Assembly: GCF_035918095.1 (NCBI RefSeq)
Contig: NZ_CP109137.1
Location: 3,722,001-3,786,000 of the forward strand
Direction of reading: 5' to 3'
DNA: 64,000 bases
Origin: Streptomyces sp. NBC_01750
GTDB lineage: Bacteria; Actinomycetota; Actinomycetes; Streptomycetales; Streptomycetaceae
In this document: positions 48,810 through 57,166 of the stretch, one piece after another
How positions within the stretch are numbered: position 1 is the first letter of the stretch
Layout of the letters: each line of letters starts with the position of its first letter
The notes under the pieces: model-generated
Database searches by the model: none
What the model was told of the DNA's origin: nothing
Seen by the model: only the letters and a program-made list of their open reading frames with translations
Made by a program: the position numbers and the translations under genes

Positions 48810-50531
48810 GTGACCAGTACCGCGCCACAGACCCAGCAGGGCAAGGACGCCGATCAGCAGCCACCCGGCTGGCAGCAGCGGCTGCGCAGATTCGGCTACG
48901 TGCCCCGGCCCGTGATCGGGCTGCGCGAACGCCTGGCGCCGCCCTACACGCGCCCCTCCGAGCGGCTGTGGCCGGTCTTCGGCATCCCGCCGTCGGTCGC
49001 GAACCCGCTGCTGCGCTGGGCTGCCTGGGGCGGCCCGCTGCTGGTGGCGCTGGTCGCGGGCGTGCTGCGGTTCTGGAACCTCGGCCAGCCGGATGCGGTG
49101 ATATTCGACGAGACGTACTACGCCAAGGACGCCTGGGCCCTGATCAATCAGGGGTACGAGGGCAGCTGGCCGAAGGACATCGACAGACAGATCCTCGAGA
49201 CCCCGTCGAGCGTCTCTGTCCCGACCGACCCCGGCTATGTGGTGCATCCGCCGGTCGGCAAGTGGGTCATCGGCATCGGCGAGCATTTCTTCGGGTTCTC
49301 GCCCTTCGGCTGGCGCTTCATGGTCTTCCTGCTCGGCACACTGTCGGTGCTGATGCTCTGCCGGATCGGGCGGCGGCTGTTCCGCTCGACGTTCCTGGGC
49401 TGTCTGGCGGGTGCGCTGCTCACCGTGGACGGACTGCACTTCGTGATGAGCCGCACGGCGCTGCTCGACCAGGTGTTGATGTTCTTCGTGCTGGCCGCCT
49501 TCGGCTGCCTGCTCATCGACCGGGACTGGGCGCGCCGACGGCTCGCGGCGGCGCTGCCGACGGACGAGGAGGGCGTGCTGCGCCCTGATGCGACGGTCGC
49601 GGAGACGCTGCGCCTCGGCTGGCGTCCCTGGCGGCTGGCGGCGGGCCTGATGCTGGGCCTGGCAGCCGGCACCAAGTGGAACGGCCTGTATGTGATGGTC
49701 GCGTTCTGCCTGATGACCGTCCTGTGGGACGTGGGCGCCCGCCGGACGGCGGGTGCGGTGCAGCCGTACCGGACGGTGCTGAAGAAGGACGTGGTGCCGG
49801 CCTTCGTCTCGACGGTGCCGGTCGCGATCGTGACGTACATCGCGTCCTGGACCGGCTGGATCGTCACGGACAAGGGCTACTTCAGGAACTGGGCCGAGAA
49901 GGACGGCAAGGGCGGCAGCTGGACCTGGCTGCCGGACTGGCTGCGCAGCCTGTGGCACTACGAGAACGAGGTCTACGAGTTCCACGTCAACCTGACCTCC
50001 GGCCACACGTACCAGTCGAACCCGTGGAGCTGGATCGTGCTGGGCCGCCCGGTCTCGTACTTCTACGAGGACCCGAACGCGGGCACCAAAGGCTGCCCGT
50101 CGGACACTGCGGACAAGTGCGCCCGCGAGGTACTGGCACTCGGCACACCGCTGCTGTGGTGGGCGGCCTGCTTCGCGGTCTGCTACATCCTGTGGCGCTG
50201 GCTGTTCCGCCGGGACTGGCGCGCGGGCGCCATCGCCTGCGGCATCGCGGCGGGCTGGGTGCCGTGGTTCTTCTACCAGGAACGCACGATCTTCCTGTTC
50301 TACGCGGTCGTGTTCGTGCCGTTCCTGTGTCTGGCGGTCGCGATGATGATCGGCGCGATCCTGGGCCCGCCGGGCTCGGACGAACGCAGGCGGGCGATCG
50401 GCGCCATCGGCGCGGGGGTGCTGGTGCTGCTGATCATCTGGAACTTCATCTACTTCTATCCGCTGTACACGGGGAGGCCGATCCCGGTGGAGGAGTGGCG
50501 GAACAGGATGTGGCTGGACACCTGGGTGTAG
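48810..50531 (+). CDS. pmt: Dolichyl-phosphate-mannose:protein mannosyltransferase
   Basis: A 573-residue polytopic GT39 enzyme that mannosylates secreted proteins from polyprenyl-phosphate-mannose. It shows the catalytic acidic pair in the first extracytoplasmic loop (FDETYYAKDAW, about residue 100), VHPPVGKWVIGIGE, LLTVDGLHFVMSRTALLDQVLMF in part, and a C-terminal GT39_C region. Start GTG at 48810, likely leaderless. It is divergent from rsmI, a conserved pair. The two nearby LAxTG/secreted proteins could be substrates, but nothing in the sequence proves this. Confidence 0.95.
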   Translation: MTSTAPQTQQGKDADQQPPGWQQRLRRFGYVPRPVIGLRERLAPPYTRPSERLWPVFGIPPSVANPLLRWAAWGGPLLVALVAGVLRFWNLGQPDAVIFDETYYAKDAWALINQGYEGSWPKDIDRQILETPSSVSVPTDPGYVVHPPVGKWVIGIGEHFFGFSPFGWRFMVFLLGTLSVLMLCRIGRRLFRSTFLGCLAGALLTVDGLHFVMSRTALLDQVLMFFVLAAFGCLLIDRDWARRRLAAALPTDEEGVLRPDATVAETLRLGWRPWRLAAGLMLGLAAGTKWNGLYVMVAFCLMTVLWDVGARRTAGAVQPYRTVLKKDVVPAFVSTVPVAIVTYIASWTGWIVTDKGYFRNWAEKDGKGGSWTWLPDWLRSLWHYENEVYEFHVNLTSGHTYQSNPWSWIVLGRPVSYFYEDPNAGTKGCPSDTADKCAREVLALGTPLLWWAACFAVCYILWRWLFRRDWRAGAIACGIAAGWVPWFFYQERTIFLFYAVVFVPFLCLAVAMMIGAILGPPGSDERRRAIGAIGAGVLVLLIIWNFIYFYPLYTGRPIPVEEWRNRMWLDTWV

Positions 50532-50536
50532 CAGGA

Positions 50537-50580
50537 ACGACGGCGGGTGCGGCACCGGTTGGTGCGGCACCCGCCGTCGT
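50537..50580 (+). terminator. Terminator after pmt
   Basis: A 14-bp perfect outer stem encloses a second GCACC/GGTGC stem with a GGTT loop. It starts 6 nt after the stop codon. Confidence 0.9.
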
Positions 50581-51013
50581 GGTCGGTGGGACAGGATCTT
50601 CCCGACCCCGAACGCCGGTTGAGCGTCGGGCCAGGTTCCCCGCCGCGGTCCCGCCCGGCCAGGACGCCCAGGTCAACGGTGAGTTCTGGCGGACGGGCGC
50701 TGTTGCAGAGTGGTGACAGTGCGGGGTTGTCCGGTCGATCTTGATGGGTGAGGATGAGCACATCGCCGCACAGCCGGAACCGAACAGGGCCGGACGGAAG
50801 GCGAGTTCTCGCGCCACGCACCACCGGGTAAGCCTCTCCGCGCTGCCCGATCAGTTCCACCCGCACTGCCTCGTTCCCTTTGCGCTGTCCCGTACCACCT
50901 CTCATCTGCTTCACCTTGCCGCGGCACTTCGCCGCGCTGCTCCTGCGTTCGGCCGGCGCCCGCCCATCCAGCGGAAGCCCGGCCCCTAGTCGATTCCTTG
51001 GGGGGAGTCCACC
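50581..51013. other. Intergenic region before the LAxTG gene
   Basis: These 433 bp should hold the promoter of the gene at 51014. Short ORFs on both strands lack codon bias and SD sites; I see nothing convincing. The GGGGGGAG at 51000-51007 is the ribosome-binding site of the next gene. Confidence 0.4.
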
Positions 51014-52258
51014 ATGTCCGCTCGCTTCGCCTCCGCCGCCGCTCTCACCGTCGCCGCCGCCGTCGGCACCACCCTCGTCCCGCTCACCGCGTATGCCGCG
51101 CCGGTGGCCTCGGGCAAGCCCCTCACGATTGAGCTGGGCACCCCGGCGCCGGCCGGACCGCTGGCCCGGGGCGGGGCCACCGAGACGTTCACGTTCACCG
51201 TGAAGAACTCCTCGGACAAGGCGGTCGACTTCCTGCCGTGGATGGTCGCCGACTCGGACGGTGCGAGCCCCGTGGCGTCCTCCCACATCGTCTTCGACGT
51301 GGAGCCGGTGAACGCCCCGGCGACGGACGACTACGTCATGCAGCAGGACGGCTCTGCGCAGGGCCTCTTCTACCCGGCCGGAAAGCAGAAGGGCGACTCG
51401 TTCTCGGTGCCCGCCAAGGGCGAGCTGAGCTGGAAGGTGTCCGTCGGCCTCGGCAAGAAGTACCCCTCCAACAACGGCAACCTGAAGCTGAACGCGGCCG
51501 ACCTGCTCGACCACGCCCAGCGCGAGAAGGACGACGTCCTCGTCTTCGAGACCAGCCCGAAGGTCGAGTCCGGTCCGGCCAGTCTGCGCCTTCTGTCCGA
51601 CCCGAAGACGCCCATCAAGCCCGGCACGTACGGCCAGGTCTCCCTGATCCACCAGCTCAAGGGCACGGCGACGTTCGACTCCGACCTGGAGACGACGCTG
51701 GAGGTCGAGCAGGGCCCCGACGACACGCGGTCCGTCCCCCAGCTCGTGGTCGAGGAGCTCGCGGCCGACGGCAGCTACGTCAGGGCCACCCGGATCGACG
51801 GCCAGAACAAGTGGCAGCTGTCGGACATCGGCAAGAACTTCATCGTGCACCGCACCACCCTTCGCGTGAGCGTGGTCGACTTCAAGGGCATCCAGAAGCC
51901 GCTCAAGCTGAAGCTGCACGCGTCGAGCTCGCTGACCGAGGGCAACAGGACGCCGTTCCTGGGCGCGGACGGCGCGATCACCATCGCCCCCGAGCGCGGC
52001 ACCACGACGCCGGGCGGAACGCCGTCGGCGACCCCGTCCGCCACGCCGTCGCCCACGGCATCGGCGTCCGCGTCCCCGACTCCGTCCGCCTCGGCCACGG
52101 CCACGGCCACGGCGACAACCGGCGCGAACACCCCCGTCACCACCACCGGTGCGCTCGCCTCCACGGGCTCCTCCGACACCACCCGGTACGCGGCCCTGGC
52201 CGCCGCCCTGATCGGCGCCGGCGGCGTGCTCACCGCGCTGCGTCTGCGCCGCCGCTGA
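51014..52258 (+). CDS. Secreted cell-wall protein with LASTG sorting signal
   Basis: A 414-residue precursor: signal peptide (cleavage after AYAAP, about residue 30), two beta-rich domains (ETFTFTVKNSSDKAVDFLPWM, and later LRVSVVDFKG) of about 300 residues, a Thr/Ser/Pro/Ala stalk (TPSATPSATPSPTASASASP in part), then LASTG, a hydrophobic helix and an RLRRR tail. A class E sortase should anchor it. The Thr/Ser-rich stalk is a plausible O-mannosylation target of the adjacent pmt product. The ligand or partner is unknown. Confidence 0.87.
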   Translation: MSARFASAAALTVAAAVGTTLVPLTAYAAPVASGKPLTIELGTPAPAGPLARGGATETFTFTVKNSSDKAVDFLPWMVADSDGASPVASSHIVFDVEPVNAPATDDYVMQQDGSAQGLFYPAGKQKGDSFSVPAKGELSWKVSVGLGKKYPSNNGNLKLNAADLLDHAQREKDDVLVFETSPKVESGPASLRLLSDPKTPIKPGTYGQVSLIHQLKGTATFDSDLETTLEVEQGPDDTRSVPQLVVEELAADGSYVRATRIDGQNKWQLSDIGKNFIVHRTTLRVSVVDFKGIQKPLKLKLHASSSLTEGNRTPFLGADGAITIAPERGTTTPGGTPSATPSATPSPTASASASPTPSASATATATATTGANTPVTTTGALASTGSSDTTRYAALAAALIGAGGVLTALRLRRR

Positions 52259-52787
52259 GGCAGTGCTGCCACACGGCCCAGTCACGGCCCTTCTCGCCCT
52301 GCCCGGCGCGTGGCGGGCGATGCGCCCCGCGCCGGCCAGGACCGATCGGCTCGGTGACCGCTGCCGTTCCCTCACGCATCCGGCGCTCGCCGCGCTGGAC
52401 CCGCGGCGAACCGAGCTCATGGACCGCAGTTTCGCCGACCGGGAGGCCCGGCAGGAACGAGGACGCAACCTGGTTCGTCTCCTGGCCGGCCTCCTTCGGA
52501 AGATCCGGACGACACGCCCTGGCCGCGGCTGACATCCACAGGTTGCGAGGATGTCGATGGCGCCGCCCGATGGACCTGACCCGCCGGGCTTGGCTCCTTC
52601 GGCGGTGGCGGATCGAAATCCTTCGCAACCGGTTGAGACTCACCTCGCCCGGCCCGATCGTCGCGGTCCGATAACAGCCACAGCCCCCGTAACTCCTGTC
52701 CCGTAGAGTGCACGCGATGCGTCTCCTTGAACACGCTTTTCAATAGGCAGGTCACGGAGGTGCGCTCATGGGGGAGGGACCGCAGCA
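52259..52787. other. Intergenic region before the penicillin-binding protein gene
   Basis: A 529-bp gap. A short open frame at about 52320-52532 encodes a basic, helix-prone peptide but has no SD site or homology that I recognise. I see no strong hairpin. The PBP promoter should lie near 52690-52770. Confidence 0.35.
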
Positions 52788-54437
52788 ATGCGCAGTGGAG
52801 CGAAAGTCGCCGTCGTCGGCGGCGTGTTTCTGGTGGTCGCCGGTGGCGTGGGCTACGGCGGCTACAACCTGTACAGCGGGCTGACCGGCGGTGGCGGCGG
52901 TGGCGGGGCCGACACCAAGTCGGCATCGGCGCCCAAGAAGACCGGGCCGCCCAGTACGGACGAGATCAGCGAGACCGCCAAGGACTTCCTGGCGGCGTGG
53001 GCCGGGGGCAAGGCTCCGGAAGCAGCTCAGCTGACCAACAACGCCGCCGAAGCCGAGCCGCTCATCGCCGGCTACCGCGATCAGGCCCGTGTCTCCGCCG
53101 CCGTGATCACTCCGGGTACGGCAGTCGGCGCGACGGTGCCGTTCACCGTCAAGGCGACGGTGACGTACGAAGGGCAGAGCAAGCCCTGGTCGTACGCCTC
53201 CGCGCTGACCGTGGTGCGGGGGCAGACCACCGGCAGGCCGCTCGTCGACTGGGCGCCGACGGTGGTTCACCCGAAGCTGACGAAGGGCACCAGCCTCAAG
53301 ACGGGCGAGGCCTCGGAACCGCCGATCAAGGCCGTCGACCGCGGTGGCCGGGAGCTGACGAAGGAGAAGTACCCGTCGCTCGGACCCGTCCTGGACAGCC
53401 TGCGCAAGAAGTACGGCGAGGACGCGGGCGGCACCGCGGGCGTGGAGCTGGTCATCTCGTCCGCGAACGCCTCCACGCCCGACCAGACCCTGCTGACCCT
53501 GACCAAGGGCAAGGAGGGCAAGCTGACCACCACCTTGGACGCGGATGTGCAGGCGGCCGCCGAGCGGGCGGTGAAGAAGTACTCGCAGGCTTCGGTCGTC
53601 GCGGTGAAGCCGAGTACGGGTGAGATCCGGGCGATCGCCAACAACCCGGCGAGCGGCTTCAACGCGGCGGTGCAGGGCGCGCAGGCTCCTGGCTCCACGA
53701 TGAAGATCGTGTCCGCGACGATGTTGATGGACAACGGGATCGTCCAGGGCCCGGGCGCCAAGGTCGAGTGCCCGCCGACCGTTTCGTGGGAGGGAGTGAC
53801 GTTCGAGAATCTCAAGAAGTTCGAGATCAAGAACGGCACTCTCAAGGACAGCTTCCGCCGCTCCTGCAACACCGCCTTCATCAAGGCCGTCAAGCCGCTC
53901 ACCGAGAAGAACATCGCCGGTACGGCGCTGGGCAGCACCGCCCGTAAGTACTTCGGCATCGGCCTCGACTGGCAGACGGGCATCGTCACCGTCGACGGCA
54001 ATGTGCCCGAGTCGGCGGGCGCGGAGACCGCGGCCTCGTACATCGGACAGGGCAAGGTCACGATGAACGCGCTCAACATGGCGTCCATCACCGCCACCGC
54101 GAAGAGCGGCGTCTTCCACCAGCCGGTGATCGTCCCGCAGTCCCTCGACCACCGTGAACTGGCCACCGCGCAGCCGCTGCCCGGCTCCATCGCGAGGGCG
54201 CTGCGCGAGATGATGAGCGCCACCGCGCAGTACGGCACGGGCCAGGCCGCGATGGCCGGGGTCCGCGGCGAGAAGGGCGCCAAGACCGGCTCGGCGGAGG
54301 TCGACGGACAGGGCAAGTCCAACAGCTGGTTCACCGGATACGCCGACGATCTGGCGGCGGCCGCGGTCGTGCAGTCCGGCGGGCACGGCGGCGACGCGGC
54401 AGGCCCGGTGGTCGCCTCGGTGCTGCAGGCCCGCTGA
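52788..54437 (+). CDS. Penicillin-binding protein with MecA-N (NTF2-like) domain
   Basis: A 549-residue class B-type transpeptidase. An N-terminal membrane anchor (VAVVGGVFLVVAGGVGYGGYN) is followed by a Gly run, an NTF2-like MecA N-terminal domain at about 55-155, a dimerisation segment, and the transpeptidase with SxxK (APGSTMK, Ser about 303), SxN (RRSCN, Ser about 359) and KTG (GAKTGSAEV, about 499). It crosslinks peptidoglycan outside the membrane. The ATG at 52788 follows GGGAGGGA. MecA-type N-domains occur in low-affinity PBPs, so beta-lactam tolerance is possible. Confidence 0.93.
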   Translation: MRSGAKVAVVGGVFLVVAGGVGYGGYNLYSGLTGGGGGGGADTKSASAPKKTGPPSTDEISETAKDFLAAWAGGKAPEAAQLTNNAAEAEPLIAGYRDQARVSAAVITPGTAVGATVPFTVKATVTYEGQSKPWSYASALTVVRGQTTGRPLVDWAPTVVHPKLTKGTSLKTGEASEPPIKAVDRGGRELTKEKYPSLGPVLDSLRKKYGEDAGGTAGVELVISSANASTPDQTLLTLTKGKEGKLTTTLDADVQAAAERAVKKYSQASVVAVKPSTGEIRAIANNPASGFNAAVQGAQAPGSTMKIVSATMLMDNGIVQGPGAKVECPPTVSWEGVTFENLKKFEIKNGTLKDSFRRSCNTAFIKAVKPLTEKNIAGTALGSTARKYFGIGLDWQTGIVTVDGNVPESAGAETAASYIGQGKVTMNALNMASITATAKSGVFHQPVIVPQSLDHRELATAQPLPGSIARALREMMSATAQYGTGQAAMAGVRGEKGAKTGSAEVDGQGKSNSWFTGYADDLAAAAVVQSGGHGGDAAGPVVASVLQAR

Positions 54438-54506
54438 CCCGCCGGCCGACAAGGCAGGCCCACTGACCCGCCGGTCGGCGAGGAAACAGGCCCGCCGACC
54501 CGCCGG
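54426..54506 (+). repeat. Three imperfect direct repeats at the end of the PBP gene
   Basis: CAGGCCCGCTGACCCGCCGG occurs at 54426-54445 (containing the PBP stop), at 54455-54474 with one change, and at 54487-54506 with one change. The PBP C-terminus has been copied downstream. Confidence 0.85.
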
Positions 54507-54560
54507 CCGACCGGAAAAGCAGCTCGCATGGCCCGTACAACTACCGCTAGCGTGCGGGCC

Positions 54561-54836
54561 ATGAGCAGTCACCACACCGACGCGCGCCCCCGTTTCGCCG
54601 AGGCTCTGCGCGAGCTCGCCGATCTCGTCCGGGAGACCACCGGCTACGCGATCGGCGGCGTACCGCCCTTCGGCCATGCCACCAGGACGCCAGTGCCGGC
54701 CAGCCGCGGACTGCTCGACCACGCCGTGGTGCGGGCGGCGGCGGGGACCCAGCACACGGTCTTCCCGCTCGACCCCAAGACGCTGATCGCGCACGCGGGC
54801 GGCACGCTGGTGGATGTACGCGAGCGCACGGCGTGA
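54561..54836 (+). pseudogene. Internally deleted YbaK/aminoacyl-tRNA deacylase-like gene
   Basis: A 91-residue ORF. The first 20 residues (HTDARPRFAEALRELA) resemble the start of YbaK-type editing proteins, and the rest (ADLVRETTGYAIGGVPPFGH, then AAGTQHTVFPLDPKTLIAHAGG) is the C-terminal half. The intervening 60-70 residues, including the conserved substrate-pocket Lys region, are missing compared with the usual 155-165 residues. The frame is intact, so a small product may be made. TAGCGT lies 7 nt before the ATG, suggesting a leaderless transcript. Its stop overlaps the EamA gene start (GTGA). Confidence 0.7.
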
Positions 54837-55609
54837 CGGTTCTCGTCGCCACGGCGGTCCTGATAGCCGCGGTCACACACGCCGGCTGGAACGCAATCGC
54901 CCATACCATCACCGATCAGTTGGTCGCCTTCACACTGATCGCCGGCGGCGGCACGGTGATCGGGGCCGTGCTGGCCTGTTTCTCGCCGCTGCCCGAGGCC
55001 GGCGCCTGGCCGTACCTGATCGCCTCCGCGCTGCTCCACATCGGCTACCAGACGCTGCTGATGCGGTCGTTCAGCCTGGGCGACTTCGGCCAGATGTATC
55101 CGATCGCCCGGGGTACCGCGCCACTGGTGGTGACCGTGCTCGCTGCGCTGTTCATCGGCGAGAGCCTGAACGGCTGGCAGCTGGCCGGGGTGGTGCTTGC
55201 CTCGGCGGGACTCGTCGGCGTGGCTCTGTGGGGCATCCGGGGCTCGGGTACCCGCCCGCACTGGCCCGCGTTGCTCGCCGCGCTGGCGACCGGTCTTTCG
55301 ATCGCCGCCTACACGGTCGTGGACGGTGTGGGCGTACGTGCGTCGGGCACGCCGCTCGGCTATATCGCCTGGCTGATGATCCTGGAGGGGTCGCTGATCC
55401 CGGCGTACACGCTCTATGTCCACCGGGGCGGTCTGCTCGCCAAGCTGCGCCCGTACGCGGCGCGCGGACTGCTCGGCGCGGTGCTGTCCATCGCCGCCTA
55501 CTCGTTGGTGCTGTGGGCGCAGACCCGAGCGCCGCTCGCTCCGATAGCGGCGCTGCGCGAGTCGTCAGTCATACCTGGCTCGTACCGTATTTGTCATGAG
55601 CCGATCTAA
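54833..55609 (+). CDS. EamA/DMT-family transporter, 3' end replaced by integrated element
   Basis: A 258-residue polytopic protein with eight or nine membrane helices in two EamA repeats (HAGWNAIAHTITDQLVAFTL; YQTLLMRSFSLGDFGQMYPIARGTAPLVV in part; YAARGLLGAVLSIAAYSLVLWA). Family members continue after the conserved PIAALRESSV with a last helix and tail, but here the next residues are IPGSYRICHEPI and stop, and the integrase gene starts 14 bp before that stop. The gene is therefore truncated by about 30-40 residues through integration into it. Function may be lost. The start is the GTG overlapping the YbaK-like stop. Confidence 0.85.
   Translation: MTVLVATAVLIAAVTHAGWNAIAHTITDQLVAFTLIAGGGTVIGAVLACFSPLPEAGAWPYLIASALLHIGYQTLLMRSFSLGDFGQMYPIARGTAPLVVTVLAALFIGESLNGWQLAGVVLASAGLVGVALWGIRGSGTRPHWPALLAALATGLSIAAYTVVDGVGVRASGTPLGYIAWLMILEGSLIPAYTLYVHRGGLLAKLRPYAARGLLGAVLSIAAYSLVLWAQTRAPLAPIAALRESSVIPGSYRICHEPI
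55555..55595. other. Probable attachment-site junction (attL) of the integrated element
   Basis: The EamA reading frame stops matching its family at about 55570, 26 bp before the serine integrase ATG. Large serine integrases recombine at sites of about 40-50 bp next to their gene. The core dinucleotide cannot be fixed without the other end, which is not in the window. Confidence 0.5.
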
Positions 55610-57038
55610 GAGCAAGGTGAGCGTCACTCCCGGCGATGACGCGGCGATCTACTGCCGGATCTCGCACGTGAAGGACGACGATCAGACCGGTGTAGACCGA
55701 CAGGAGCGCATCTGTCGGGAGGTCGCCGAGCGCCTGCAATTACGCATCGCGCCGGAACACGTCTACGTGGACAACAACCGTTCAGCCTGGCAGCGCAACC
55801 GCAAGCGTCCGGGTTGGGACGAGATGCTCAAAATGATGAGCGAGGGTGCCATCCGGCACGTGATCGTTTATCACCCGGACCGGCTGATGCGGCAGCCGAA
55901 GGACCTTGAAGAGCTCTTGTCCATAGCCGAGGACAAACGCGTCCTGTTGCACGGCGAGGCCAACCGTCGTGACTTGTCCGACCCGGACGACCGTTTCATC
56001 CTGCGCATCGAAGTCGCACATGCCTGCCGTTCATCCGATGACACATCGCGTCGGCTCAAGGACGCGTTCAAGGAAATGGCCGAGGCGGGCACTCCGCACA
56101 TCGGGAATCGCCCGTACGGATACACCAGGAGCGGGCACGCGATCATCGAGGAGGAAGCCGAGATCGTGCGGGAGGTCTACCGCCGTTACCTGGACGGGGA
56201 GTCACCCAGTGCGATCGCTCAGGACCTCCACGCCCGCAAGGTCCCGACGTCCAAAGGGAAGCGCTGGCAGCCGGAGAACGTGCGACACCTGCTGTCCTCC
56301 AACTACGTCGCCAGCATTCGTGTTCATCAGGGCGAGGAGATCGGGCCGGGCACTTGGCCCGCCATCATCGATCGGGGACAGTGGGACGAAGTACAGCAGT
56401 ACCGGAAGCACCGCGCCGCGCGCATCGACAAGGAACGTAAACGGCCCGATCGTTACTACCTGCTCCGTGGAGTGGCCACCTGCACTTGCGGGATGCGCAT
56501 GGCCGGCACGAACGGCGGCAGGTACGCGTACTACCGGTGCACCCGAGCGGCGCTGAACGGCGAGCAGAGGTGTGGTCGTTCCGTATCAGCCGGGCCGCTG
56601 GAGAGGTTCATGCGAGATGTCGCGGTCAAGGGGCTAACGGAGATCGATGTATCCGGCCGCCCGCTCGTCAGCACGGTGCGCCCGGAAGCCGACGTGGAGG
56701 CCGAAGAGAAGGACGAGAAGAAGCTCAAAGAGTTGAATCAGCTCTGGCTTGACGATGATCTCTCTACGAGCGAGTACCAGTCGATGCGTGGCGTCATCGT
56801 CAAGAGGATGAAGGAACGCCAGCGCAGGACCGTTCAGCGGCCGGTGGCTGTGCTCGAAGGCATCGCGGGCCCGGATGCCGAGGCCAACTGGACGGAGCTG
56901 GAGAGGCGGGAGAACTACGCCCGCATGAACGCGATTTACCGGTTCCTCTTCTCCGCCGTCATCGTGCACCCTCCCAAGACGCGAGGCCGAGGGTTCGATA
57001 CAGACCGCGTCGAGGTCAAGCCGAACCCACTCCCCTAA
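55596..57038 (+). CDS. int: Large serine recombinase (integrase)
   Basis: This 480-residue site-specific recombinase integrates and excises the element. The N-terminal resolvase domain carries the catalytic Ser in IYCRIS (about residue 18) and the Arg motif YHPDRLMRQPKDLE; the recombinase domain follows (GNRPYGYTRSGHA, LHARKVPTSKGKRWQPENVRHLL in part); a zinc ribbon CTCGMRMAG...YRCTRA...CG and a coiled coil (EEKDEKKLKELNQLWLDDDL) complete the layout. TACCGT 7 nt before the ATG and no SD site suggest a leaderless transcript. A separate recombination directionality factor should exist; the neighbouring 43-aa ORF is a weak candidate. Confidence 0.95.
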   Translation: MSRSKSKVSVTPGDDAAIYCRISHVKDDDQTGVDRQERICREVAERLQLRIAPEHVYVDNNRSAWQRNRKRPGWDEMLKMMSEGAIRHVIVYHPDRLMRQPKDLEELLSIAEDKRVLLHGEANRRDLSDPDDRFILRIEVAHACRSSDDTSRRLKDAFKEMAEAGTPHIGNRPYGYTRSGHAIIEEEAEIVREVYRRYLDGESPSAIAQDLHARKVPTSKGKRWQPENVRHLLSSNYVASIRVHQGEEIGPGTWPAIIDRGQWDEVQQYRKHRAARIDKERKRPDRYYLLRGVATCTCGMRMAGTNGGRYAYYRCTRAALNGEQRCGRSVSAGPLERFMRDVAVKGLTEIDVSGRPLVSTVRPEADVEAEEKDEKKLKELNQLWLDDDLSTSEYQSMRGVIVKRMKERQRRTVQRPVAVLEGIAGPDAEANWTELERRENYARMNAIYRFLFSAVIVHPPKTRGRGFDTDRVEVKPNPLP

Positions 57039-57166
57039 CGATCAACCGAACCGGGGCCGAGGAGCCGCGCCAGACGGGCAGCGCTCTTCGGCCCTATGCG
57101 TTTAGGGATCTTCGCCGCTTCTCGTTCAACAGCACGTCTCCACTTCTCGGGGTTCTGTCGCGCCAT
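57035..57166 (-). CDS. 43-residue basic ORF next to the integrase
   Basis: Its ATG overlaps the TGA of the rep gene by one base (TGATG), and its TAG overlaps the integrase stop tail to tail. The product starts MARQNPEKWRRAVEREAA and continues KIPKRIGPKSAARLARLLG, a basic, helix-rich peptide. Translational coupling to rep argues that it is real. It could be a DNA-binding accessory or directionality factor, but no fold is recognisable. Confidence 0.6.
   Translation of the reverse strand: MARQNPEKWRRAVEREAAKIPKRIGPKSAARLARLLGPGSVDR

Noticed and set aside
50741..50989. 82-codon ORF after pmt
   Set aside because: No SD site, and its composition resembles random GC-rich sequence.
52320..52532. 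Short plus-strand ORF (MRPAPARTDRLGDR...) between the LASTG and PBP genes
   Set aside because: No SD site, no promoter, and no family recognised; could be a relic but cannot be supported.
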